DNA of 64,000 nt from Bimuria novae-zelandiae CBS 107.79 (lineage: Eukaryota; Ascomycota; Dothideomycetes; Pleosporales; Didymosphaeriaceae), in assembly GCA_010015655.1 (NCBI GenBank), contig ML976688.1, positions 585,654 to 649,653 of the forward strand. The letters are read 5' to 3'. A program made the translations under genes and the position numbers. Position 1 is the first letter of the stretch. Each line of letters begins with the position of its first letter. The notes under the pieces are model-generated. The model saw only the letters and a program-made list of their open reading frames with translations. It made no database searches and was not told the DNA's origin. Positions 13,101 to 26,485 of this stretch are shown here, piece by piece.

Positions 13101-15926
13101 CTACTAAGCACATAATTAAGCGCCATGATAATTTAAATTCTAGCTAAAAGATAACTAGGAATTTAACTTTAAGATTTTCGTGGATATAATATACCTAAGT
13201 AGGAAGCCAGTGCTTCACGTAATTAATTTAGCTACGACCTTTAATAGCGCTCGATTTCTACGATCTATAAGTGCGAAAGACACCTAGGAGGTAATCCGTT
13301 TGCTATAGATTAATACGTACTAAGGGCCGCTAGATATTATTACCTACAACGCAGGTACTAACTTCGCATCTATTAAGTTTAGATCTAAGGTAAAGATTAT
13401 AGGAATTACTTGCAAACAGGTGCTAGTAGAGGCTTACTAGTTTATTAGCAAGGTGAAAAGGTACTATACACCTCTTAGACGCGCGTACGAGATTATAAGG
13501 GCAGAGCTTAACTCTAGCACTAGCGACGTTATAGTGCTATAGATAGCAGTTAAGGCTATTAACAACACCGCTAGCCTAGACGGACTTGTACCCACGCTGC
13601 TCGTCTTTGGCGCATACCCTCGGGTATCTATGGACTCGCCACTATTACTATCAATAATACGTCGCGCTAAAGTAATCTAGAAAGCGATAAAGGTGCTGCG
13701 GAGGGCCGTAGCAGAACGTACAGTAAGTAACGCACTTAACACTAAGAATAGGCTAAATATAGATAAGTTGCTCTTACTACCTCTATAAAGTAAGGTAATA
13801 GTATGGCGTGAGAAGAATGGATAGCAAGGGCCGTATAAGGTTATTAATATAAAGGATTACGATGTTACTATAGACATAATTAATAGCCTAACAACGTTCT
13901 AATCTATAGTTATAAAACCTTACTACTAAGACACGACTATAGACGTGATTCTAGCTGTAGATAAAGGGGAAGGACTAATTACTACTAAATAGTAGCTACT
14001 AGTAGCTACACAGCTAACCTAGCCACGCAAGCGGGGCCGCCTGCCTAGATCTAAGAATAAGCGTATAGTGTAATACCTAACGAGGAAGGAGAAGGACAAT
14101 TACGCCCTAGCTATTAAGCTACGTAATAATAGCGTAATTAACACCCCAGGCGCCCCTTTTAAAGCATCTAACTAGAAAGAGATTAATAACCTTATCGGCC
14201 GTAGAGTGTTTAGTTTTAAGCTATTTAACCTAACTATATATAATAGGCATCGCATCTTTAAGTCGCGCATAGTTCGCGAAGTTAAAGACAAGACTATAGT
14301 CCTGTATAAGAAATTATAACTCGTTATTTAAGGCTATAATAATAAGGGCAAACACGAAATCCTAACGCAATCGCTAACTATCTAACAAGCTAGTTAGCGC
14401 TTAATACTAGCCCTAGCACCCGCATTGCTTACTAAAGGCATGTCTATGGAACTACGCGATATTACACAGGCATACCCATAGGCATAAACTAAGCTATTCC
14501 GCACGATTTTGGCGCACCTGCCTAAGAAGCTTATAACAAAGTATCCTAAGGGTATAATTATTCGCGTGATCAAGCCACTATATAGAATCGTAGAGGCAGG
14601 AGTTCACTGGTTCGCTACGTACTAAGAACACCACTACAAAGAGCTCGACATGGCTATATCTACGTATGATCCATGCCTCTTAATTACGAATAGAGAACTA
14701 GAAACGTTTAGTATAGTAGGTCTGCAAATAGATAATACGCTTGCAATTATAACACTTGCATTCTCTAGCGTAGAGGACGCCGCGCTTTAAAAAGCTAACT
14801 TCTAAGCTAAGCTAAAGGAGAAACTATCTAAAGAGGTACTACTAGAGTTTAATAGATATACCCTTACGTTGCGTAAAGACGCTATTTAACTAACGCAGAA
14901 GGGGTAAGGAGCTAAAATTAATACTATTAATCTAAAGGTAGTAGACTAAGCATAAAGGTATATAGAGCAGCGCGCGCGCGGCGCGTACATTACTTCTATC
15001 TACTAACCTAAAGTATCTTTTAACCTTTCCGTAACTACGCAAATATAGTAACTTGCGGACACGGACTATAGGAAACTTAACTACTAACTAAAGTAGTAAG
15101 CTAAAAACTTGCAGCAAGGATTATAGTATATTCCCCTTAACCTCGCTATAGCTAAATTAATAGTATTCACGAATAGTTCTTTCGCAAACAACTAAGACCT
15201 TAGCTTATAGCTAGGGTACCTACTTATCCTTATTAATAAGTCTGGTAGACAAGATAATACGTTCGACATACATAGCAATATAATCTATTAAAGTTTAACT
15301 AAATGTAAACGCGTTACTAGAAGCGTCCTGGCATTAGAGACATACAGTATAATTAGTAGCATTAATATTACTATCGCTATCTTAACAATACTTAAGATAA
15401 GTACAGAACGCCTAGGTCTACCGTCGATCCCACTTGTTGTATGTACAGACTTATACTCACTGTATGAGTGCCTCGTCAAACTTGGCACCACGAATGAGAA
15501 GCGCCTAATAATCGACATTATAGCACTCCGCTAGTCGTACGAGCGCCGTAAAATCGCGGAGATCTAATAGATTAATAGTAAAGATAATCCTGCAGACGCA
15601 CTCACGAAAGCCACGCTAAATTGCGCACTTAAACAATTTATTAACAGCAATATGCTATTAATACGAGTAGAGGGATCTGTGCAGCGACCTACGGAATAGT
15701 GTGCTACGATAACAAAAGGTTGCTAGTGTTGGTATACACATATCCCATTGCCTGAGGCTACTTGATGCTGCCCAACGTACCGCCTCGATCCTACTTTGGT
15801 CCGACTCGCACCGAGCCCATGTATACCTTCGTAGCACCCACGTTCATAGATAGAATATACCAATAGCAATATACAAGACATTCGTTACTGTTATCACCCG
15901 TACGATCGTACAAAGGCCTACCAACA
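10108..15926 (+). mobile_element. Full-length Ty1/Copia retrotransposon nested in Gypsy B1
   Basis: Two 200-bp LTRs (10108-10307 and 15727-15926) begin TGTYGGTATACAC and end CYAACA. They differ at only a few transition sites, so the insertion is young or the LTRs were little mutated. The TSD AATAA occurs at 10103-10107 and 15927-15931. The inverted B2 copy around 59740-59760 is uninterrupted at the homologous site, which confirms the insertion. The internal part is on the plus strand and strongly RIP-mutated. Confidence 0.93.
10850..15720 (+). pseudogene. Copia gag-pol relic (inside B1)
   Basis: Motifs appear in Copia order. There is a CCHC-like knuckle near 12242 (KCYICGKTGY then STNYT). 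The end of integrase is near 13600 (LVFGAYPRVSMDSP), followed by a Lys/Arg-rich spacer (RKRGRPPRSKN at about 14029). RT and its C-terminal region cover about 14380-14800. RNase H is at 15170-15560, with SSFANN, the mutated LTKCKRVTRSVLALE and VVCTDLYSLYECLV. The order integrase before RT identifies Ty1/Copia rather than Gypsy. Frequent stops at CAA/CAG/TGG positions abolish function. Confidence 0.85.
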
Positions 15927-15931
15927 AATAA

Positions 15932-18900
15932 GTAATTGAAAAGGAGTCCTAATAGACACTTAATACTAGTAAGACTATCTTTACTAAAGAAAGAAGTTAT
16001 AAAAATAAGAATAAGATTTTTTACTAAAGATCTGCGTCTTAGCGCGAATAATTATACATAGTAAGCTATTAGCTTATAAAAAAGTAATAGTTAGGGAAAT
16101 AAAAGGATAGCCTTCCTATTTATAACTAAACTCCAGGTATTAAGAGTTAATAAGAATAAAATATAGTAATTCATAAATAAGGTTAAAGTACTTATAAACC
16201 TTTAGAATACTTTTTAAACTCTGCTATAAAAAGTAAGAGGACTAACTAAAGAAATAGTAAGAAAGCGCTAAAAACCCCTAATAATATAATAATACTCCTA
16301 AGAAACAGAAGGTATAAATTAGCTATTAAAAGTAGACTAATAAATAGAGCTGCTAGAGAGATTAATAGTAAAGCTTATTTTAAACTAAGAAAGAAGCTAT
16401 CGCCCTAAGATCTTTAATTTAGCCTACTTTAATAGTAAATAATAGAATTACTACTACTTTAGAATAGTAATATAATATAAGCTCCTAGAGGATAGGGACT
16501 ACCTCAGAAATATACTTAAATATATTATTAGTTAATTAACAGGACGAGCAGTAATAGTAGAAATTATATACTTAGACTACTACTTAGGGTGCACTAAAGC
16601 TAACCTCTAAAAGCTACTAGACTATAACTTTTATAATTACCTAGCGAAAGAAATCGCGCGTAACTACTTACTTATAATATAATAAAAAAACTAAAAGCTT
16701 TGTAACTTTAACCTTAACTTTAATAACTATACTATAGAAGCTAAGGAGTATAGTTAAGAGATCTTAAAAAACTTATATCTTTAAAGCCTCTATAAGGACT
16801 TATAGGACTAAATAGTTATAGTAAATATAAATAATAATTAGGACCTGCAAGGGGTCTAGAAAAAATTAATAAAATAAAAAAAAACCTTTTTTAAAATATA
16901 TTATAACTGCTAAAGTTTTCTACCAAGAACAGGGCGCTAGACAAGATAGATTAAGAACCTACCTAAGCTAACCCTAGAAGGATATCTAGCTAACAAAGCT
17001 AAGATAAAAGACACTAAGTAATAGATAGAGCCACAGGACACAGGTCTAATAACACCTAGAAATAAGCCACGTAGGTGTCGCGCGAGGTAATAAAAACCTA
17101 TAAAAAGAATAGTTTCTATTTTTATTACGGAGATACAGGATATCGCGTAAAGTAGTATAAACTTTTACTTATAATAAAGCTAGTATAAGTTCGCGCCGCT
17201 GCACCTGCTACTAAAAAATCTTTTAATAAAAAGTTTAATATAGCCTCTACTAATTTAAAAAACTAAGTCCTTTTAGTAATAGTCGCCGCTAAAAGGCAAA
17301 AGTAAGAAAAGGGTAAAAGATAAGTTTTAATAACTTTTAAAGGCTATTACTAAACTTAATACTAGTAATAGTATACTTATTTATTAATAATATTGTGATT
17401 ATATTAATAATAATTAATTTAGGTTAGTTAACATTTAAATTTATATTAAAAAAACTTATAATAAAAGCCTACCTACAGCGCAAGAACCTATCCTATCTAC
17501 GAAAGGTTATTAGTATTAGAGGTATATAACTCTTTATACGCGAAGTAGTCTAACTAGAAGTAAATATTAATAGCTATATAGAACTAATGTAGCTATACGT
17601 CTTACCTAATAATAAATCGTACGATCTAATCCTTGGCCTAACCTAAATAAAGAAGAATAGGATTAAACTAGCCCTAGTAAAGAAATTAATTTAAATTAGA
17701 AGTTTAGGCACCCGTATTTATAACTAAAAAAGAAAAAAACTATTAATAAAGCCCTAAAAGATATTAGCTATAGCCTTTATTGTCTTAGATTAGCGTAATT
17801 AACGCCTAGGAAATAGGGCTAAGGTGTTTTTTATATTAATAAAGGATATATAAAAGGCGTTAACCTATAAGCTAAAGGTAAACTTATAAGAGTTATTACT
17901 TAAAGCTTTTAAGGACTTGTGGCGTATCTTTTATAAGGAACAAGCTAATAAGCTCCCCCCGTACTATAGACCTAGAGTGGATTTTTTTATCCCTCTCGTA
18001 GAAAAAGATAGCGAGACCCTAGAGATCCTCTATAGCCCTCTATTTAATATGTCTCGCGAAGAGTTACTTGTCCTTTAAAAAAAGCTTATTAAATATTTAG
18101 ATAAAATTTTTATTTAAGTAAGTAAGTCTAACGCTGCCGCCCTAGTATTATTTACTAAGAAATTTAGTAAAAGACTACGCTTCTATATTAATTATTAAGC
18201 CCTAAACGCTATTTTAAAAAAGGACTAGTACCTTTTACTATTAATTAGTAAGACCTTTTAGCTCCTTACGAAGGCTAAATAGTTTAGTAAACTTAACGTA
18301 ATCTAAGCTTTTTATAAGCTTTAGATAATAAAAGGCAAGAAATAAAAAACGGCGTTTAGAACCTAATTTAGTTTTTATAAGTAGCTAGTAGTTCTTTTTA
18401 GTCTAGCTAACGCGCTAAGTACATTTTAGTAGTATATTAATTAGGTATTAAAGGAGCACCTTAATAACTACTACTTAGCGTATATAGATAATATTCTTAT
18501 CTTTTCTAGTAGTAGCTAAAAAGACTACGAAGAGAAAGTACGTACTATAATTTAAAAGTTAGGGGCCGCAGGACTATACTTAAATATTAAAAAATTTAAT
18601 TTCTATATTAAAAAAACTAGGTACCTTAAATTTATTATAAAAATTAATAAGGGCGTAAGCATATACCTAGATAAAATCTAAGTAATTTAAAAATAAAAGC
18701 TACTAATTTTAGTAAAAGAAGTTTAAAGCTTCGTAAGCTTCGCAAACTTTTATTAAAGATTTATATAAAATTTCTCTCGTATAATAAGCCCCTTTATAAA
18801 GCTTACTAGTAAAAGAGCAGAATTTATCTAGGAATAAAAGTAGTAATATATATTTAACTTTCTAAAGATAGCGTTTTATACAGATCTTACGCTAGCCTAC

Positions 18901-21060
18901 TTTAATCCTAAATAAAAATTAGTACTAAAAGTAAACGCCTTTAGCTAGTTAATTAGGGAATACTTCTCTTAGTATAATAATAATAGAATTCTGCGCCTAG
19001 TAGCTTACTTCTTAGTAAAGAATAGCCTGGGAGAATATAACTACGCTATTTATAATAAAGAGATACTCATAGTTATTAAATATATAAATAAATAAAACTA
19101 TATATATTAAGTAGTAAAGCACCTTATAGTTTACACTAATTATAAGAACCTTAGGTATTTAGCTACTAAATAAAGGTTAGATAAACAATACGTTTAGTAG
19201 GTAAACATACTTAGCTAATTTAATATAATATTTATATATAGACTAGGGTTAGTAAACTCTAGGGTAAATACCCTTTCTTAAAGGGACTAAGACCTACTAA
19301 AGGATAATAAAAATAATAGATTAAAATTAAGGCACTTTACGCTTTTTTAAAAGACAACTAAAAGAAATAGCTTAAAGTCTTTCGTCCCCTAAATACCTAC
19401 TACTATAGAGGAACCCGACCGCACTAAAGTAAATAAAAACTTAGTACTTACTTACCTAATACGTCCTAAACTACCTATATTAACCCTTTAAGGAGGCGAT
19501 AGCCCTGCTAAGCAACGTAAACTAGACTTTAACACTATATAGTAAGAGGTAGAATGTAATAAAGATAGTATGTATAGTAAGATAAAGGTCTATATTAAGA
19601 ATAGGCTTAAGAAGTTCAAATCTAAGTAGAAGTTATTTATTAGTATTTTAAAATATAGTATAGATAACTAAAGGTACCTACGCTACAGGTTAAGATAATA
19701 GGTACTAAAATTAAAACTTTTATAAATAAAGCTAATAGTGGTCGCGTATAGTTCCCTAGCTTTAAAATACTTAGGATAAGAAAATACTTATAAAATTCTT
19801 ACTTAAGACTACTTCTTCCTAAAAATATCTAACTAAGTAAGGTAGTATATTAAGAACTATAATATTTATAGAAGAACTAAATAATAAAAAGAAGTAAAAT
19901 AGGGCCTACTAAAGCCCTTAATACTACCTAAATAAGAATAGAAGGATATTATAATAGACTTTATTATTACCTTACCTAAGAGCAATGGCTGCACGAATAT
20001 TATAATAATTATAAATAAACTTAGTAAGGACCCTAAGTTTATTAGTCTCTTAAATTTTAATATACCTATAGTTATAATAGCGTTTTTTTAATACTAGGTA
20101 GTGGACTACTTCTTTCCCTCCTTTATTATATTAGACCGCGGGGGACAATTCGTGAGCGAATTTTAGACTAAACTCTATAAATAAGCAGGTATTAACTAAA
20201 AACTATCTATAATAAAGCACCCAGAGATAGATAAGTAGATAAAATAAATAAACTTTATCCTTAAAGCCTACCTCCGGGCGTACTATAACTAATAATAAGA
20301 TAATTAGGTAAAGTAGCTTCTTATAGCCTAAATAGCTATTAAAGGGCGAAAAGCTATATTAACAGGAGTTAGCCTATTTTTCCTATCCTATAGCTAGAAC
20401 GTTAAACTAGTTAAGAACTTTAGGGCATAGAGATTGGCTTTAAAGCTTAAAACTAATATAAAGAAGGCCGCAAAGATAATAATAAAAAAGTTTAAAAAAG
20501 TTTTTAACTTTACTTAAGTAAAAATAATAATAGTCTAATAAGAATAAAAACGCTCTAATCTTAAAAGAAGAAAATAAAATATAGCTAAAGTATAAGAACT
20601 ACCTCTAAAACTAACGTTTAAGTAAGAAGCTTAACTAGAAGTAAAGAAAGTTTACTATAAATAAAGTAATAAACTTTTACGTAGTAGAACTAAATATCCC
20701 GCCAAATATGCACCTAAAGTTCTATATAAATAGGCTAAAGTTAGCCTTGTTAAACCCTCTCTCTAGCCAAACCACTAATAACGCCTAGCCCGAAGTAATT
20801 ATAATAAAAGAGGGGGAAGAAAAGTATAGTATAGTTAATATATATAAAAAACGCTAGTCCCGTAGAGGTAAGAAAGTAGAATACCTAGTATAATAAAAAA
20901 AACTACTCTTAAAAAACTTAAGAACCTTATAAGAATCTTAACTAAGCTACTACGTTAAACTATTAGAAGAAGTTTACTAAGCTATATTAAAATTATAATA
21001 AAAAACTCTTAATAGGATTCTACTATAATATCCCCTAAATTAGCTTTTATTAGGGCCTAA
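15932..21060 (+). pseudogene. Gypsy B1 gag-pol relic with chromodomain
   Basis: Gag ends in a damaged zinc knuckle near 17115-17150 (FYYGDTGYRVK). RT is at about 18060-18680, with YLAYIDNILIFSS at 18474-18512 (consensus YIDDILIFS). RNase H follows at about 18880-19160 and integrase at about 19700-20450. A chromodomain segment lies near 20800-20900 (a VEYLV element, consensus VEYLVKWEGY). Domain order RT-RNaseH-IN-chromodomain places it among chromoviruses. Stops are frequent, so it is not functional. Confidence 0.82.
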
Positions 21061-21394
21061 AGGAGGCTCTACGATACCTATTTTACTAAGCTAAAAAATT
21101 TAGCTAGATAAAAGTATTTAAAATAAGGGTAGGAACAATATTATTAGGGGATAAAGTTAAGTATTAATGAAAGAAGTTAAGAAGAAATCTTAAAAAAGTA
21201 ACTTAAAAAACCTTGAAACTACTAAGGATAATAAGGGGACTAAATAATTATTATAGTAATAAAGAATAACCCTTATAAAAGAAGTAAGCCTTAAAAGCAA
21301 ACTAAAGTAAAAAGGAAAAAGAAACTAAGTAAGAAGGGTATCTTTAGCTACTAAAGGAATAGTAAAACCCTTTTTAATAATGTTTAAGTCTACT

Positions 21395-22850
21395 TCTCCG
21401 CCCTCTAATATACTATTAGGGTTAAGGAAGTTATTATCCTCCTTACTTAAGCACTTCCTAATTATAATAGCCTAAAGCCGCTAGCGCAAGCCCTAGTAGG
21501 CTTAAATAGGCATATTAGCTCCTATAAGGACATTATTTATTATTTAGAGACTATCTATTATAATACCCTTATCTACCACCACGAACTTGCTAGAGAGCTA
21601 CACGATATTAGTCTTAAAAGATAGCTTTATTATTTAAAAGAAACTTATAAAAGGGTTCTTATACTTTTAATAGAATATTTTAAAGTTAGTAGTATAAATT
21701 TAAGAAAGGTTACAAGTCTTTTTAACCACAACAGTAATACGCTCTAAGAGCTAAATAGCCTTAAAAGAAAAAGTAATAAGGCCTAAAGTAGTAGTAGTTT
21801 TACTCTTAAAGGAGGTATAATAATTAATAATAGTAATTTTATAAGTAGAATAAAACGAGTTAAGATTAATAAGAAAGACCTTTTATGCTTAGCTACTCTT
21901 TAAAATCTTATTTATAAGGTAGCTTATACTAATAATTATAATATTAGCGAACTCTTCGCGGCTAACTTTATTAAAGGCAGGCTAAATTTAGGTAAGGGAA
22001 AAAATTAGTAAAGCACACCATAAAGTTATCTAAAATAAGTTAGACTAAAGTATACTTGTCTAGTATAGCTAGTAAGCTTATAGGTATAGCACTTCTTATA
22101 GGACACTATCTTGCCCGCTAGCACCTACTAATAGACGCGTCTATAAGTAATATAATTAATATACTAGCGCTTAATTATTGCGCGTAGCAAAATTAGACCC
22201 TAAAAGCTAAGCTCATTAAGTTAATAAGTGCGCATACCTAGGCTAATAAAGAACTAGAAAAGAGGTTAGAAAAGTAAAAAGGTAAGTTAGAAAGTAAGAA
22301 AAAGTAAAAAAAGCGTAAAAGAAGGTCTAGAACTTACTTTATAAGCTTTAAAAGAACTAAACTTTTTAGTAAGCTAGTTAAGAAGGGTTGCGCTAGCGTT
22401 AAAAATAGTAGTTTTATTTTAAAAAAGCTTAGTCTTTTTAAGTTAGTAGTTAAGTAACTATAATAGAGATAGGCCTTCTTTTATCTTATTATTAGAGTTA
22501 GTAGCACGCCTTTAATACTTAGACATCCTTATTACGTAGCTATTACGTAAAAGGCTAGCTATCTTATTAAAATAGTAAGGAGAATTAGGTTGCAAAGTTA
22601 AGGAAGACTAGGTTAAAAGTAAAATATTATAGCGCACGAAGTTAAGCTAAGAAAAAAGAAAGCTTAAAAGAGTAAAATTTAGAAGCTAAGTAAGAAGTAA
22701 TTTTATATATATAATAATAAGTAAATATACTAGCGCGAACACACTGCTAGAGTAACTACTTATAGTAAGGATATAAAATTAGATACGCGAGAATAGAACT
22801 AGTAAAAGGTTTATAATAATAAGAGGATTATAAGCAGATAATAAAATAAC
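21395..22850 (+). pseudogene. Extra unrecognised ORF between chromodomain and 3' LTR of Gypsy B1
   Basis: About 1.8 kb separates the chromodomain from the 3' LTR, longer than expected for a simple chromovirus. One sense frame is readable once stops at presumed Gln sites are ignored. It includes LKPLAQALVGLNRHISSYKD near 21471-21530, then YHHELARELHDISLKR near 21575-21620, with a helical, charged character. A second open piece at 22230-22700 is strongly basic (ELEKRLEK then KGKLESKKK) and may be a coiled coil. The region is also present in copy B2 (32580-34102 and 49524 onward). I recognise no family and propose no function. Confidence 0.4.
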
Positions 22851-22915
22851 TATAAAGCTATATAAATAAAATAAAACGCGGAGATTTTTTTCCCTTAATA
22901 AAGGGAAAGGAGGTA

Positions 22916-23076
22916 TATAATAGGCTACGCCTAGTTATTATTTTAAATTCTTAACCCTTAGTTATGCGAACCCTAAATATATAAGTTTAACGCCTAAAGC
23001 TTAACTTCAGACTCTTTATCAAATTTATAAGTATTCTTCTGGTACCTTTGGCTCCTTGAGCACCCAGCCCCTTACA
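22916..23076 (+). repeat. 3' LTR of Gypsy B1
   Basis: 161 bp, TATAATAGGCTACG to CCCCTTACA. Its 3' half (from about 23010) is less mutated than the 5' LTR. It is followed by CTATC. Confidence 0.88.
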
Positions 23077-23208
23077 CTATCATGTAATACCCCAACTTCA
23101 ACGCGCTGCATCTCCACCAATATGGACCCGATTACGGCCGCGATAGAAACAATTAAATTATAAAGAGTAAAAGAATCTTTCTTATATTAAAAAATTATAA
23201 AAGAATTT

Positions 23209-23458
23209 TGTCGGTTCACAGGTAGCAAGGAATGAACAAGTAACTCTCTGTCTTTGGTATCTAGTGTCTGTATTGTCTGTGTGTTCTGTAATAGTTCTAT
23301 ATACCTTCCTTCCAGTTCTCGTGGATGTGAGCGAGTACCAGGTGGTGTGGAGGCGAAGGGGTTTCGGTACAGTATCAGATTAACTGGAAGTGAGGGGGTA
23401 CAAGGGTATGATTGGGTTACACAGTTCCCTTAGCGCGGAAGGCGAGGCAGTGCAGACA
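23209..23458 (+). repeat. Solo LTR, family C (copy 1), in pogo-1
   Basis: 250 bp, begins TGTCGGTTCACAGG and ends CAGTGCAGACA, with TSD AATTT at 23204-23208 and 23459-23463. It is nearly free of RIP-type changes although its surroundings are saturated. Related copies are at 33517-33769 and 58445-58698. Confidence 0.92.
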
Positions 23459-24116
23459 AATTTAGTATTATATAATTTATACTAACGCGCTAGTATAAGG
23501 GGTTTATTAGCTAGTAGTAAGTTCCTATATAATAATATAGCTAAAATATTACTTAATAGCAAGAATAGGAGCTTTTATAATATATTAAGTATCTTACTAA
23601 ACGTAGTTTTCTTTTTATATAATAAATAATATACAGCTTTGCCTCTATAGTAGCTAAAAAAAACGTTAGCTTATTATAGGTTAATTACTTTATCTAGCAT
23701 TTCGCTAAATCCTTAATATTTTAATAAATAATTAGTATTAATAATAATTATTATAAGGTTAATTCCTTAGCTAAATATAAACTCTACTTTGACCTCCTAC
23801 AGCAGAAGATAGAGCAGTATCAGATTAAGGCTTAAGATATCTATAATATAGACAAGAAAGGCATCCTACTTAGCATTACCTCTCGCTTAAAGAGGATCTT
23901 TAATAGGCCTCTATATTAGAGCAAGGCTGTAAGGCAAGCTATCTAGAATAGTAGCCACGAGTGGATATCGCTTATATCCTGTATATGCGCCGACGGATCT
24001 GTCCTAGATCTAGCTCTAATCTATTAGACCACCTCTATAAATATATAATTAAGCTAGGTTAAGGATCTTAACCCTTAACACTATTAGGCCTTTATTACTT
24101 TATCTAAATTTAGCTA

Positions 24117-25818
24117 CAAGGGGCAGCGAAATTAATTCTGTTACTCACGTGCTTAGTGGGGTCCTAACACCAAAATATCAACGCATCGTAAAATAGCCAA
24201 AATAAAGCTAATTTTGGCGCTAGATTTATGCTGTAAAGTTGTTGTTTCCACCTGCGTCAAGATATTTCTCTGCAACCTCTAAAAAGTACAATGGGTGGAG
24301 TTTCTCAGCCATATAGCGACGCATATCCTCATTGTGCTGCCAAATATCCTTTATTTAGTCCTTGGCCATCTGCCTTGACGCTCGGCTGCTAGACGGGACC
24401 TCAAAGCCATCCAGGAAGCCCTCTAGGCGGCCAAAACAACGCTCAATTAGATGTAGATCAGGTGAGTTTGGCGGCTGGGGAGCAAACTTAATGCTGTACT
24501 GCTCAATCTCAGGCGCGCAATAGCGTAACCCTAATCCATGGAGGTAGACGTTGTCCTGCACTAGATAAACGTATGCACCAGGATTGTGGTCGCGTACGCT
24601 GCAGTAGTAGGGAAAAACGTAGTCCTTAAGTATGTTCTCAGCGTACCACAAACCGCTCATGCCCTTTCCAGCTTTGTATACAAACGCCTCCTCTTTAAAG
24701 AAGTTCTTTGCAGTCTTAGGTCGCTTAGTTCCCTTTAAGAGGGTAGCTCCCTTCTTACCCTTAGCCTTGTTTCGGTCTTAAGCTTCCTTATTGTCCCGTT
24801 GTATATTAGCGTTCATCTTAGTAAGCATTCGGTGCTCTGTAGTACCAGGTTGGGAGGCCTGAGTTTGCTTCTTATGCACCTTCTCTTTAGCCTTATTATT
24901 AGCAGTTAGCACCTTGTTTGTAAGAGCTTCTTCAAGGTCATCGGTATCTTGTTCCCACATAATACAAGGTCAATCCATCTCGCAGTTAGTGTCAGTAGAG
25001 GTTACTGCACACACCATAAGAGAGAATTTGGCTGGGTCTGCATGTATTGCGAACTTGTTTGAATCGGCACCTCGTGGGCGAGAGATAAGCCTTTTACCAC
25101 CTCGGTTATTAGTGCCTCCTATAGCAGTTGACTTCTCGTCATAGCACACAAAGATGAGCCTTGGAAAGTGTAGATTGAATTCCTTCTTAAGCCAGTGTGA
25201 ATAGTCCCTGCGTAGCTCCCGCGCTTCGTCATCCAGCCTTGGTTTCTTCGTACGTACGCCTCGAACTATTGCGTAGTTGTGTACGTCGTCACGGTGGTCG
25301 TACATGATGTTGATGATCGTCTGTTCGCAGAGAGTGATGCCAGCTTTAACGAGGATGTGGTTTACTGCTTCTTTAACTCAATAGTCTCTAAATTGAATAA
25401 TGTCAGCGCGAATACTCTTTAAAAGCTTAGAGCTATTAGCAACTTTTACTAGCCTTCCAGGGTGCTGCTTAGGCTTTAAGGCTGCTATGAGTTTGGCTAG
25501 CGTGTAGTATGTGTTTTGACGCATTGCATCGCGCATTGCCTTGCGGAACGCCTGCCCCGCGGCCTTGTCGTCCACGCCTAATTTCGTCGCAATTTGTGGG
25601 AAGGTGAGCTTGTTGACATCTCTAAGGGTGACAATAGCTGCTTTCTGGCCTTCTGTGAGGTTCTTAGAGCTCCTAGAGCGATGTGAGGTGGTTGTAGAGG
25701 CCATAGAGTAGATGAGGTTGCGGCATGTATAGGTGGCGAATGCCTCGATGTTCTGCCAGGGCGGTGTGCCTAGCTTCTTGGCTCACGTGAGTAACAGAAT
25801 TAATTTCGCTGCCCCTTG
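24117..25818 (-). mobile_element. Tc1/mariner-like transposon with perfect terminal inverted repeats (Tc1L-1)
   Basis: The ends are exact inverted copies of at least 34 bp (CAAGGGGCAGCGAAATTAAT at 24117-24136 and onward; complement ending at 25818), flanked by TA on both sides (24115-24116, 25819-25820). The 1702-bp element carries one minus-strand transposase gene. Perfect terminal repeats and few stops show a younger or less mutated element than its pogo-1 host. Confidence 0.93.
24226..25704 (-). pseudogene. Tc1L-1 transposase (DDE_3 superfamily), four in-frame stops
   Basis: A single minus-strand frame of 493 codons runs from ATG at 25704 to TAA at 24226-24228 without any frameshift. It is broken only by stops at 25378-25380 (TGA), 24970-24972 (TGA), 24778-24780 (TAA) and 24355-24357 (TAA). 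All four can be explained by C-to-T changes on one strand or the other. The N-terminus has a helix-turn-helix-like segment (LTFPQIATKLGVDDKAAGQ). Catalytic acidic residues are visible: CYDEKS near residue 150, VQDNVYLH, and PPNSPDLHLIER. This suits a Tc1/mariner DDE_3 transposase, longer than the classical 340 residues because of inserts between the acidic residues. Confidence 0.85.
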
Positions 25819-26485
25819 TAGTTAAGTAATTAGATAGGCCTCGCATGGCTTTAATAAGTATTTAATTATTTTATAAAGTTAAAAGCTAAATAATTATATT
25901 AACTATTAATCCTTAATAGCAACAGATCTTATATTATTATAGATTTTATTAATTATTATAATTATAATAGGATCCTGTTAGCTATCTATTTACTTTATTT
26001 AACCTATATAGTATAGCCTCTTAATATCTGCGTGTTTAAGCCTCTATTAATAATATATTTAAATAAGCTATTAGCCTTCTTACAGAATAGCTAGGGGCTA
26101 GCCTCTATTACTAAGAGAGACTTCTTTAGCCTATTCTAGAAGGCCTAAGTTAGTACTATAAGGTAGCTATTAATCCTCTAGGCTTTTAAAGCTATAGGTA
26201 TTTTCTCGCTAGATCTAATAATTATTCTTAAGTAATTTAATTAGACTATACCTTTTAATTAATAATTATAAAAGAGTTTAATCTTAATACTTAGTGCTTT
26301 AGATTAGAGAAAGATTGACTGGCTACTAAATACTATTATTAATATAAGGGGTAGTAATAAGGCTAAGAAGCTGTTAGGATCTGAACATATACAAGACGTT
26401 GAGGACCAACGGGTCCTCAGTGGGGGTGACACTCGGCGGGGTTGCGTAACCGAGATCACGTGACGTACCATCCAGCCAAGACATA

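Larger units (their letters stand above)
9789..23076 (+). mobile_element. Full-length chromodomain Ty3/Gypsy retrotransposon B1, split by a Copia element
   Basis: Two 161-bp LTRs (9789-9949, 22916-23076) begin TGTAATGGGCTACG and end CCCCTTACA; the mutated forms are TATAATAGG and CCTTTATA. The TSD is CTACC at 9784-9788 and CTATC at 23077-23081, differing by one C-to-T change. Without the nested Copia (10108-15931 including one TSD) the element is about 7.5 kb. Order on the plus strand: gag with a zinc knuckle, protease, RT, RNase H, integrase, chromodomain, an extra open region, 3' LTR. A second copy, B2, lies inverted at 32419-60060. Confidence 0.9.
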
